DNA from: Pseudomonadota bacterium
Lineage (GTDB): Bacteria > Desulfobacterota > Syntrophobacteria > Syntrophobacterales > Syntrophobacteraceae
Length of the DNA: 6,016 nt
Assembly: GCA_023442755.1 (NCBI GenBank)
Contig: JAEZXS010000227.1
Location: forward strand, 1 to 6,016
Direction: 5' to 3'
Under the pieces are notes generated by a model that saw only the letters and a list, made by a program, of their open reading frames with translations, was not told where the DNA came from and did not search any database. This document shows, piece after piece, positions 1 through 5,250 of this stretch. The number at the start of each line of letters is the position of its first letter. The stretch's first letter is position 1. Both the position numbers and the translations under genes were made by a program.

Positions 1-85
1 TGAAGACGGGAACATTACGGGTGCTCTCGGCGGTCGATTGTACTTCCTTCTTTTCGGGAAACTGCAGATCCTTCTCATCGGCCAT
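1..85 (-). CDS. Second small heat-shock protein (Hsp20), N-terminus only
   Basis: The minus strand has an ATG at 85-83 behind a perfect Shine-Dalgarno (AGGAGGTGA, complement of 91-99, 5 nt from the start). It reads 28 codons to the left edge without a stop, beginning MADEKDLQFPEKK and ending STRNVPVF. The charged Lys/Glu/Gln-rich start followed by TR-x-x-PVF resembles the leader that precedes the alpha-crystallin domain in many bacterial Hsp20 proteins; the domain itself would lie outside the window. It starts 29 bp after the stop of the complete Hsp20 gene on the same strand, so the two are almost certainly co-transcribed. Paired, divergent Hsp20 genes are common and often form mixed oligomers. 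The gene call is firm because of the start, ribosome site and context. The Hsp20 assignment is inference, since only the unconserved N-terminus is visible. Confidence 0.7.
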   Translation of the reverse strand, partial: MADEKDLQFPEKKEVQSTAESTRNVPVF

Positions 86-114
86 GATTATCACCTCCTA
101 TGGACAGAGCCGGG

Positions 115-579
115 CTACTCGCTCTTGATTTCGATTTTGCGGGGTTTGGCCTGCTCGGCTTTCGGCAACACGATCTTGAGCACGCCGTTTTTGCATTCCG
201 CCTGTATGCCTTCCGTGTTCACATCGTCGGGCAGTGTGACCGCCTTCCGGAAAATCCCCCATTTGCGTTCCCTGCGGTGGTAGTTCACGTTCTGCGCTTC
301 TTCGGGCTTGCGCTCGCCGGTCAGGGTGAGAGACCTCCCGTGCACGGAGATGTCGATGTCCTCGGCCCTGATGCCGGGGATTTCCGCTTCGATGCAGATC
401 CTATCGCCGTCTTCCCTCACCATGATAGGCGGAAACACGCCGGATACAACCGGAGCGGACGCTCCCTGTTCGCTGAAATTGGACAGGAGCCGTTCCATAT
501 GCCGGCGAGCCTTTTCGAAATCTTCCATGGCGGTAGAGAAATCGGGCCAGAGCCAGTTGGGGTATCTTAGTATAGCCAT
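115..579 (-). CDS. Small heat-shock protein, Hsp20/alpha-crystallin family
   Basis: This encodes 154 residues, a normal length for a bacterial Hsp20. Such proteins are ATP-independent cytoplasmic holdases that bind unfolding proteins and pass them to DnaK/ClpB. The N-terminal arm (residues 1-47) is aromatic-rich (YPNWLWPDF). The alpha-crystallin domain runs from about residue 48 to 142, with the beta-strand core ICIEAEIPGI (61-70), DIDISV (74-79), LTLTGER (84-90) and the signature NGVLKIVLPK (131-140). The C-terminal IxI motif used for oligomer assembly is IEI at 149-151. The ATG at 579 has an excellent ribosome site (AAAGGAGG, complement of 587-594). The protein is preceded by a strong promoter and followed after 29 bp by a second gene on the same strand. 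No CIRCE operator is present, so HrcA control is not indicated. The family assignment is secure; which paralogue it is cannot be told. Confidence 0.96.
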   Translation of the reverse strand: MAILRYPNWLWPDFSTAMEDFEKARRHMERLLSNFSEQGASAPVVSGVFPPIMVREDGDRICIEAEIPGIRAEDIDISVHGRSLTLTGERKPEEAQNVNYHRRERKWGIFRKAVTLPDDVNTEGIQAECKNGVLKIVLPKAEQAKPRKIEIKSE

Positions 580-638
580 AAGTCAGCCTCCTTTGGGATG
601 AACTCGTAGAATGTTGTCCTGAGCCTGTTGGCAGCGTT

Positions 639-667
639 AAAGTAATGCTGGGGACTGGGGGTGTCAA
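639..667 (-). promoter_or_regulatory. Sigma-70-type promoter of the hsp20 operon
   Basis: On the minus strand a perfect -35 box TTGACA (complement of 662-667) is followed by exactly 17 bp and a -10 box TACTTT (complement of 639-644). An A/T tract just upstream of the -35 (AAAACTTTTTTT on the minus strand) resembles an UP element. Transcription would start near 632, giving a leader of about 53 nt before the ATG at 579. The sequence does not fit the sigma-32 consensus (CTTGAA / CCCCAT), so housekeeping sigma with some other heat control is the simpler reading. Confidence 0.6.
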
Positions 668-794
668 TACACGCCAAAAAAAGTTTTCGTGTAAATTGAT
701 TTCCCTGCCCGGAGGATTTATCTATACAGGTAATCGACACTGAAACTCCATTATTATGTATATCCACAGGCGATAAACCGGGAGGAGTCCGATC

Positions 795-1424
795 ATGAGA
801 AGGATACGCTTTGAAGATGAAGCCCCTTCGCCGGGTTCGACGCCTGCCGTGCTCTATCTTACCCGGGACCAGATAGATCACCTGACGCGAGTCTTCCGGG
901 TCTGGTACGACTCCGCTCCATCCGTCTTTACCCGGCGGGTGCGCGGAAGATATTGGATGGCGTTCCTGCTGCTGCGCTTCACCGGTGCGAGGATCGGGGA
1001 GATCCTGAGAGTGAACGACCTGACCGATGTCGATCTCCAGCACGGCAAAATTCTGATAACTGTTGAAGTCGGGGGTAAAAAGTCTCCCAGGATCGTTCCC
1101 GTCCCTCCTTATGTCACATCCAACCTCGTCGAATATATCGAGGATTTTCCCGGCATGCGCGGAAAGGTTTTTGCCCTCGACCAGGGAAATTTCAGGAGGG
1201 AGTTTTACCGGAGGGCCGAGGAAGCGGAAATTCCCCGGGCACTGTCACATCCTCACATTCTGCGCCACACGCGCGCCATCGAAATGATCCGGGCCGGGGT
1301 GCCGCTCACCGTAGTCCAGACGATCCTCGGGCACACGGTTTCGAGCACGACCGTAATCTACCTGGAACAGGTTACAGTTACCGGCGACCCCAAATCCATT
1401 CTCGAGGACATGGGCCTGATCTAG
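795..1424 (+). CDS. Short tyrosine recombinase (phage integrase family), catalytic domain only
   Basis: The product has 209 residues; XerC/XerD-type enzymes are usually about 300. The catalytic fold fills nearly all of it. Visible active-site residues are R66 in TGARIGEIL, K95 or K96 in the beta-hairpin GGKKSPRIVPV, H154 and R157 in HILRH, H180 in ILGH and the nucleophile Y189 in TTVIYLE. The complete catalytic set suggests it can cut and rejoin DNA. The N-terminal SAM-like core-binding domain is missing; only about 20 residues precede the first helix (LTRDQIDHL). The ATG at 795 follows GGAGGAG (781-787) with 7 nt spacing, so the short form is the genuine product and not a truncated reading frame. 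It is divergent from the hsp20 operon and no phage genes or attachment site are visible. In sulfate reducers, TunR-type tungstate regulators use a XerC/D-like fold to bind DNA, but they carry a C-terminal ModE-like sensor domain that is absent here. It could therefore be an active recombinase or a DNA-binding regulator. Confidence 0.9.
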   Translation: MRRIRFEDEAPSPGSTPAVLYLTRDQIDHLTRVFRVWYDSAPSVFTRRVRGRYWMAFLLLRFTGARIGEILRVNDLTDVDLQHGKILITVEVGGKKSPRIVPVPPYVTSNLVEYIEDFPGMRGKVFALDQGNFRREFYRRAEEAEIPRALSHPHILRHTRAIEMIRAGVPLTVVQTILGHTVSSTTVIYLEQVTVTGDPKSILEDMGLI

Positions 1425-1466
1425 TTGTTCCGAAGCGGTTTGCCGGGGTATATTGTAGGAGTATAT

Positions 1467-1516
1467 AAAAAAAGAGAGCCAGGGTTTTCCGGGGCTGGAG
1501 GGGGGGCCTGGCTCTC
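1467..1516 (-). terminator. Intrinsic terminator acting on the minus strand, with no minus-strand gene before it
   Basis: A perfect 10-bp stem (GAGAGCCAGG at 1474-1483 with CCTGGCTCTC at 1507-1516) encloses a 23-nt loop. The seven A residues at 1467-1473 become a seven-U tail immediately after the stem when read on the minus strand, the classic intrinsic terminator arrangement. On the plus strand the stem is followed by ACGATG with no U-tract, so it should not terminate the recombinase transcript efficiently. No minus-strand gene lies between here and the radical SAM gene, so the terminator ends either antisense transcription or an unannotated small RNA. Confidence 0.65.
1482..1506 (+). other. 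G-quadruplex-capable sequence in the terminator loop
   Basis: The plus strand carries GGG (1482-1484), GGGG (1491-1494) and a run of seven G (1500-1506) that can supply two further tracts. Loops would be 6, 5 and 1 nt, which fits the usual G3+N1-7 pattern. The first tract overlaps the terminator stem, so quadruplex and hairpin would compete. Folding in vivo is not shown. Confidence 0.4.
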
Positions 1517-1533
1517 ACGATGCGGAAGAGAAT

Positions 1534-1546
1534 ATGCACCGTGCAT
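1534..1546. promoter_or_regulatory. Short palindrome, possible operator
   Basis: ATGCAC and GTGCAT flank a single C in a perfect 6+1+6 inverted repeat, about 100 bp before the radical SAM start. This size suits a dimeric regulator. A seven-T run follows at 1557-1563, but the stem is too small and too distant from it for a convincing terminator. The operator role is only a suggestion. Confidence 0.25.
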
Positions 1547-1635
1547 TTAATAAGTCTTTTTTTAGCGGCTGCCAGTACCCTCGATAAAGTATTTTTGACG
1601 GGTAAATCCATGTAGACGCCCTCCAACCCCAGCAT

Positions 1636-1640
1636 AAGGA
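1636..1640 (+). promoter_or_regulatory. Ribosome binding site supporting a TTG start
   Basis: AAGGA ends 7 nt before the TTG at 1648. The next in-frame ATG (1684, giving MALIFPPAM) has no Shine-Dalgarno in front of it. The ribosome site therefore favours the TTG start, which adds 12 residues before the first beta-strand. An upstream TTGACG (1595-1600) could be a -35 box, but no convincing -10 lies at the right distance. Confidence 0.55.
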
Positions 1641-1647
1641 AATACAC

Positions 1648-3348
1648 TTGGCGGAAACCGATCATTCCCGCCGTCCGCTCCGGATGGCGCTCATTTTCCC
1701 ACCGGCCATGCCCCCTGCCGGCCCCCCTCTCGGGATCGCATCCCTCAAGGCATACATGGAATCGCGCGGTCCGGATTCCGTCCGAAACTTCGATCTCAAT
1801 CTCGCCTACTACGAACAGGCGTTCCGGTGGCTCGAAAACGGCCGGCTGAAGATGAGCATCCGGAAAATGGACCAGGAAACCACCGCACGGGAAGCAGCCG
1901 CGGCAAGGGATTTCTTCCGCGGAGGCGCCGGACTCGAGAGCTTTTTCGACCCGGGCCGCTACGACCGCCACGCACGCGTGTACACCCGGTTCGGATCGGT
2001 CCTGAACGGGCTTTTCGACAGCTTCTCCCGAAGGGTCCTTCTCGGCCTGCCCGTCCCCCCGCTCGTCCGTCGGTTCTTCTCCGACCTGATCGCTCCGGTC
2101 AAAGCCTTTGCACCCGACCTGGTGGGATTTTCGGTTCTTTTCAGCCAGCAGCTTTTCTTCGCCCTGGCGCTGGCCAAATTGTGCAAAGACTTCGGCGCCC
2201 GGACGGTGCTCGGCGGTGCGACTTTTTCGGTAATGCCCGATCCGGGGCGGCTCGTATCCAGCCCCCTGGACGTCAGCGCCGGAAAAGAAAGCGGCCTTGT
2301 GGAACTGACCTCCGTCATCGACTACCTCATCACCGGCGAAGGAGAAGCCGGCCTGGGAGCGCTTTGCGAAAGCCTCGCCCGCGGCTCGGGCGACTTCTCG
2401 CAGGTCCCCGGCCTGATCTTTGCCGCCGGGGCCGGACCTCAGAACAATCCGCCGGAATCCGTCGCCGACCTGAACAGCCTTCCCGCACCCGATTTTTCGG
2501 ACTTTCCGCTCGAAGAGTACCATTCGCCCGTTCCCGTTCTGCCCTATCTGTCTTCGCGGGGGTGCCCCTGGCGGCGCTGCGCGTTCTGCACACACCAGAA
2601 AACCTATCTCGAATACAGGGAACAGGAAACGGCGGTCGCGGCAAAAAATCTTGAGGATTTGAAGCGCAGGCATGGAATCTCGCATTTCTGCCTGGTGGAC
2701 GAGATGATCCACCCGCACAGGCTGGACCGGCTCTGCTCGCACCTGGTCGAAATCGGCGAAGGCATTTTCTTTTCAGCCTATGCCAAACCGGCCGGCGGCT
2801 TCACGCCGGAACTTTTCGGGAAGGCCTTCGGCGCCGGCCTGCGCGTTTTGATGTGGGGGCTTGAATCGGGAAGCGAGCGCGTGCTCGGCCTCATGCGGAA
2901 AGGAACAAGGATAGAAGAAGTCGGAAAAATCCTGTCCGCCTCTCACGAGGCAGGCGTGTGGAACCTGGTCTTCGTCCTTTTCGGCTTTCCGACCGAGACG
3001 GAAGCCGAGTGGCGGAGCACCCTGGACTTTCTGGAGTCGCATCGTGACAGCCTCGATGCCCTCTCCAAGTCGCAGTTCGTACTCCTCGAAGGATCGCACG
3101 TCTTCCACGAACCCGGAAAGTACGGTATCGCGCGCATCATCGACCGGCCGCAGCGCGACCCCGTTTCCATCGCCTATGACTACACCGTTTCCGAGGGTCT
3201 GAGCCAGGAAGAGGTCGGACGAAAATTCCAGGAAACATTGCCGCAGCTATCCGGAATCGGCCGCTCGCCCTTCTTCGGGCAATTCCGGGAACACATGCTC
3301 ATCTATGCGGCAAGTCGGGCAAAGCCCGGGCAGCCAGGGGCACATTGA
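1648..3348 (+). CDS. Radical SAM protein with B12-binding-like N-terminal domain
   Basis: The product has 566 residues in two parts. Residues 13-250 resemble the Rossmann-type B12-binding domain: MALIFPPAMPPAGPPLG (13-29), APDLVGFSVLF (155-165), TVLGGATFS (186-194) and DYLITGEGEAGL (225-236). The DxHxxG cobalamin-ligand motif is not seen, so bound B12, if any, would lack that axial histidine. The linker LNSLPAPDF (275-283) is typical of this superfamily. The radical SAM barrel follows, with cluster cysteines C306, C311 and C314 in RGCPWRRCAFC. The spacing is CX4CX2C instead of the textbook CX3CX2C; the extra residue also occurs in some B12-type subgroups. GLESGS (404-409) fits the SAM-binding strand, and FVLFGFPTETEAEW matches the barrel's end. 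These enzymes cleave SAM to a deoxyadenosyl radical for methylations, rearrangements or peptide modification. The substrate is unknown: no precursor peptide or pathway partner adjoins it, and it appears monocistronic. The large open frame antisense to it is a GC-driven shadow. Confidence 0.93.
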   Translation: MAETDHSRRPLRMALIFPPAMPPAGPPLGIASLKAYMESRGPDSVRNFDLNLAYYEQAFRWLENGRLKMSIRKMDQETTAREAAAARDFFRGGAGLESFFDPGRYDRHARVYTRFGSVLNGLFDSFSRRVLLGLPVPPLVRRFFSDLIAPVKAFAPDLVGFSVLFSQQLFFALALAKLCKDFGARTVLGGATFSVMPDPGRLVSSPLDVSAGKESGLVELTSVIDYLITGEGEAGLGALCESLARGSGDFSQVPGLIFAAGAGPQNNPPESVADLNSLPAPDFSDFPLEEYHSPVPVLPYLSSRGCPWRRCAFCTHQKTYLEYREQETAVAAKNLEDLKRRHGISHFCLVDEMIHPHRLDRLCSHLVEIGEGIFFSAYAKPAGGFTPELFGKAFGAGLRVLMWGLESGSERVLGLMRKGTRIEEVGKILSASHEAGVWNLVFVLFGFPTETEAEWRSTLDFLESHRDSLDALSKSQFVLLEGSHVFHEPGKYGIARIIDRPQRDPVSIAYDYTVSEGLSQEEVGRKFQETLPQLSGIGRSPFFGQFREHMLIYAASRAKPGQPGAH

Positions 3349-3467
3349 ATGAATTGAAAATCACTGGCTATTCATTTCAGTCGAAGACGCGAAGGAAAGG
3401 CAATGATATGGACTGCTTCGTTCGATCTGGGGGGCGTGTAATGTATAGGTTCATGTCAGTCATGTCT

Positions 3468-3612
3468 TTTCTCGCGCGAAGCTTGCTATGTTGAGGTAAG
3501 GCCGCGAAGAAAGAATTGCTTTCACGGCTGGGTGGGGGAGCGGCTTGTAGCCGCGATGCATGGTCTTCGACGGTGCGCATTTGTCTTTTCCCACGCGAAG
3601 GCGCGAATCCCG
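3468..3612 (-). repeat. Composite GC-rich repeat, copy 1 (inverted relative to copies 2 and 3)
   Basis: Read on the minus strand, this matches the two copies at the right end of the window in the same module order. The modules are TTCGCGCCTTCGCGTGGGA, GCGCACC, TCGAAGAC, GCATCGCGGCT with a REP-like palindrome, then CTTCGCG...CCTTAC and finally GCTTCGCGCGA followed by an A-rich stretch. Spacer bases between modules differ, so it is an old or fast-diverging copy. Boundaries are approximate. It lies about 385 bp downstream of the lipoprotein stop codon. Confidence 0.65.
3531..3558 (+). repeat. REP-like palindrome inside copy 1
   Basis: GCGGCT (3540-3545), loop TGT and AGCCGC (3549-3554) form a perfect 6-bp stem, preceded by a G-rich GGTGGGGGA and followed by GATG. 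The arrangement closely resembles Pseudomonas REP elements (GTGGGAG, then a CG-rich hairpin, then CGATG), whose 5' tetranucleotide is recognised by RAYT (Y1-type) transposases. No RAYT gene is in the window. Confidence 0.5.
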
Positions 3613-3624
3613 CGAAACGCGGGA
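3608..3624. repeat. Perfect GC hairpin
   Basis: TCCCGCG, loop AAA and CGCGGGA form a perfect 7-bp stem at the edge of composite repeat copy 1. There is no T-tract beside it on either strand, so it is unlikely to be a terminator. It is probably part of the repeat family. Confidence 0.5.
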
Positions 3625-3768
3625 GCGAAGAAAAGCCAAGGCGCCAAGTTGTTTTTCTCGTTCCCATGCTGCTTTTTACCGGCATTTTGCGAGCCGGCTT
3701 TCGCTGGGTCCGTGAAGGGCAAAGTCAAGGCGCGAAGGAAGGCAGGAGCAAAGCCTTCATTCCTTTTG

Positions 3769-3790
3769 CGGGAGCGGCTTCCTGGCCGTA
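3769..3790 (+). repeat. Second REP-like palindrome, degenerate
   Basis: CGGC (3775-3778) and GCCG (3785-3788) form a short stem after GCGGGAG, matching the layout of the REP-like element at 3531-3558 (GGAGCGGCTT shared) but with a shortened stem and a six-base loop. Confidence 0.35.
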
Positions 3791-3997
3791 ATGGGTTTTA
3801 GCCGGCCTGCGGAATTGGTTTCTTTTTCAAGCCGCGAAGGAAGACGCGAAAATGCAGATGGAACCTGCCCGGATTGTCCGCACTTTCACCGGCCATGAGG
3901 CACGCCCTCAAGTATCCCTAAGCCTGCCCACAACCGGCCAGGCATGAACACCACATATGATTCGGGAAGGTTGTGTTTTCCTGCGCACAGTGGAAGC

Positions 3998-4471
3998 TCA
4001 GCGGCGCGGCTTTACCGTGTCCGCTGGAGCTTCTTGTTGGATCGACTCCTGTTGCTTCCAGTAGTCCTGGTAGAACTTCACCTGCTGGTCTAGTTTTATG
4101 GGTTTATTGTTGAGGTGACGCCAGAACGAGTCAAGAATGATTCCCGACATGTCATCAGGATGCTCGATCCCTTGTGTGTTGAACCACTTAGCGAGGCGTG
4201 ATCCACCCCACAATCCCCAGTTATTCCGCATCCACATCCCGAGACTCATGTGGTAACGGATCATGTCGTTTTCAGTGCCGCCTCGCATCTTCTCGATATC
4301 TTCAGGTTTGAGCAGTTTCTCCAATTGGACGAAACATTCGTCCAAATCCTTCGGTATATAAGCCTCTTTCTGAGAGTTTTCTGCTTCCGCTGGTGCGGGT
4401 GCCCGCTGAGTGGCCTTGCAGCCAACGAACAGAGCCAGACACACAAGGAGCATGATTGGGGCTCTTCTCAT
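3998..4471 (-). CDS. Putative lipoprotein with DUF6794-like domain
   Basis: The product has 157 residues when started at the ATG at 4471, which has the strong ribosome site GGAGGAGT. An upstream in-frame ATG at 4546 would add 25 residues but has no ribosome site and would bury the signal peptide. Residues 1-18 form a lipoprotein signal: MRR, a hydrophobic stretch IMLLVCLALF, then VGC with C18 as the likely lipidated cysteine. The -3 residue is Phe, slightly off the usual Leu. A flexible Ala/Pro/Glu-rich linker follows (about 21-37). The domain at about 39-138 begins IPKDLDECFVQLEKLL and contains GMWMRNNWGLW (78-88), GIEHPDDMSGIIL (101-113) and FYQDYW (133-138), which I recognise as the DUF6794 pattern; its function is unknown. 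The tail is polar and ends KPRR. Location would be the periplasmic face of the inner membrane or the outer membrane. Codons are less GC-biased than in the radical SAM gene, and repeats flank it on both sides. Confidence 0.88.
   Translation of the reverse strand: MRRAPIMLLVCLALFVGCKATQRAPAPAEAENSQKEAYIPKDLDECFVQLEKLLKPEDIEKMRGGTENDMIRYHMSLGMWMRNNWGLWGGSRLAKWFNTQGIEHPDDMSGIILDSFWRHLNNKPIKLDQQVKFYQDYWKQQESIQQEAPADTVKPRR
4325..4345. repeat. Perfect 9-bp inverted repeat inside the lipoprotein gene
   Basis: TTGGACGAA (4325-4333), loop ACA and TTCGTCCAA (4337-4345) form a perfect stem within the codons for residues 43-49 (LDECFVQ). In the mRNA it would be a stable hairpin about 125 nt into the message. 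It may be coincidental or may affect translation or mRNA decay. Confidence 0.5.
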
Positions 4472-4474
4472 TCT

Positions 4475-4482
4475 ACTCCTCC
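4475..4482 (-). promoter_or_regulatory. Ribosome binding site that fixes the lipoprotein start
   Basis: On the minus strand GGAGGAGT (complement of 4475-4482) ends 3 nt before the ATG at 4471, placing the GGAGG core 6 nt away. The alternative in-frame ATGs at 4501 and 4546 have no comparable site. Confidence 0.75.
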
Positions 4483-4501
4483 GATCCGAACTGACCCTCA
4501 T

Positions 4502-4516
4502 AAGTTGTAGCAACTT
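4502..4516. repeat. Inverted repeat in the lipoprotein leader
   Basis: AAGTTG, loop TAG and CAACTT form a perfect 6-bp inverted repeat about 30 bp upstream of the lipoprotein ATG. It could be an mRNA hairpin or a small operator. A TCTAAT -10-like box on the minus strand (complement of 4556-4561) lies just upstream, but no good -35 box accompanies it. Confidence 0.35.
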
Positions 4517-4793
4517 GCTTTCCGGTCTGCAAACACTTCGGTTCACCTAGCAAACATTAGATAAGGCCAGTACAAATGATCAGAAGGCAGTGTACAATGC
4601 TGAAGGCTGGCGTCAAGCCCTGGATTGTCCTCTTTCTTTTTCCAAGAGAGCTTGCCAACATCTTGAAGTCCAAATGTTTTTTCGAAATGTTCCCAATATC
4701 CTGAGTTGCCGCAAGTTGCAGGGCAGCAACGGCAACCGGTGATCGATACCGGCAGTCATGACATGGGCAGGGGCGTTTCCAGGCACTGGACAT

Positions 4794-4839
4794 TCCACTG
4801 AACCCGCTTGCTCCCTATAAGTTCACGGGTGTCAGTGGA
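4794..4839. repeat. Long imperfect inverted repeat
   Basis: TCCACTGAACCCG (4794-4806) pairs with CGGGTGTCAGTGGA (4826-4839) over 13 bp with one bulged base, enclosing a 19-nt loop. An alternative TGAAC/GTTCA pairing (4799-4803 with 4821-4825) is possible, so the element could switch between two folds. There is no T-tract, so it is not a terminator. Confidence 0.5.
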
Positions 4840-5062
4840 CAAGAGCATCTTTCGTCGGACTGGAGACTCGGGATTTAAGAGCACGGATTTTGTTCCCCAT
4901 ACGTCAGAAAAATTATCCGCAGGTGAAAAAAACGCGTGGTAACCGTGCCCAAACACTAAGCACTGATGCTGAGAGCGGGGAAGCAGTAAGGCGGGACAGG
5001 CAGAAACGCAGGACGGATCAATCGCTGAAGCGCAGTGAAAGAAAACAAGATATGCAAAAGCG

Positions 5063-5080
5063 GTTCAGAATTATCTGAAC
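5063..5080. repeat. Perfect 7-bp hairpin
   Basis: GTTCAGA, loop ATTA and TCTGAAC form a perfect inverted repeat in gene-free DNA. No U-tract follows on either strand. The role is unknown. Confidence 0.45.
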
Positions 5081-5173
5081 AGGAAGTAATCCGGTGCCGA
5101 AGAATTCTTCAACGGAAGTAGTGCAGCGAGGCAGAGCGGCTTATTTACACGTGGTCACCGTTTCAGTGAAGTC

Positions 5174-5250
5174 GGTGCCTTCAAGCGACTGAATCGGTGC
5201 GGCACTGGTGCAATAAGAGTGCAGTAAAAGTGCAGTAAAAGTGCGGGAAA
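5174..5250 (+). repeat. RGTGC boxes in exact 11-bp phase (iteron-like array)
   Basis: The pentamer GGTGC or AGTGC starts at 5174, 5196, 5207, 5218, 5229 and 5240, all in one 11-bp register with one register position (5185) lacking the box. Units 5218-5228 and 5229-5239 are identical (AGTGCAGTAAA), and 5240-5250 differs at two positions. An 11-bp period is about one helical turn, so all boxes face the same side of the DNA, which suits cooperative protein binding. Eleven is not a multiple of three, so it is not a protein repeat. A hairpin follows immediately. Confidence 0.65.

Larger units (their letters stand above)
3349..3997. other. Gene-free, repeat-derived region
   Basis: No credible gene was found in these 649 bases. 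Short open frames here lack ribosome sites and translate the repeats. The stretch is littered with GCGAAG modules (for example near 3385-3395, 3592-3606, 3729-3738 and 3833-3849) and contains one inverted copy of the composite repeat plus two REP-like palindromes. A weak AT-rich hairpin with one bulge (3346-3354 with 3370-3379) overlaps the radical SAM stop, but no T-tract follows it. The last 100 bases (about 3890-3997) show nothing recognisable. Confidence 0.7.

Noticed and set aside
760..768. DnaA-box-like ATATCCACA
   Set aside because: Single near-match (8 of 9) without a cluster of boxes or an AT-rich unwinding region; expected by chance.
580..794. CIRCE operator or ROSE-type RNA thermometer for the hsp20 operon
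   Set aside because: No TTAGCACTC inverted repeat is present, and the leader lacks a pyrimidine-rich segment that pairs convincingly with the ribosome site.
1378..1611. 77-codon minus-strand frame beginning at an ATG (1611) behind GGAGGG
   Set aside because: The ribosome-like site is tempting, but the frame reads through the minus-strand terminator hairpin and into the antisense of the recombinase with no recognisable product.
1378..2742. 454-codon open frame on the minus strand, antisense to the radical SAM gene
   Set aside because: The opposite strand has the cysteine cluster and B12-domain landmarks. This frame has low-complexity Arg/Glu/Gly-rich translation with no domain and runs through a strong terminator, as expected of a GC-driven shadow.
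3403..3441. 12-codon reading frame behind AAGGAAAGG, considered as a RiPP precursor for the radical SAM enzyme
   Set aside because: The product (MIWTASFDLGGV) is too short, has no leader or core pattern, and the ribosome-like site is part of a GCGAAGGAAAGG repeat module.
4472..4546. Extended lipoprotein start adding 25 residues
   Set aside because: No Shine-Dalgarno precedes the upstream ATG, and the extension would place charged residues before the lipoprotein signal. The internal ATG at 4471 has a strong site.
4557..4956. Minus-strand frames of 61-78 codons as a degenerate transposase or RAYT remnant
   Set aside because: No Y1-transposase or other recognisable motif could be read in any frame, and no ribosome sites are present.
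5174..5250. CRISPR array or plasmid origin reading of the 11-bp repeats
   Set aside because: Units are far too short for CRISPR and have no spacers. Origin iterons are usually longer and lie beside a rep gene, which is absent.
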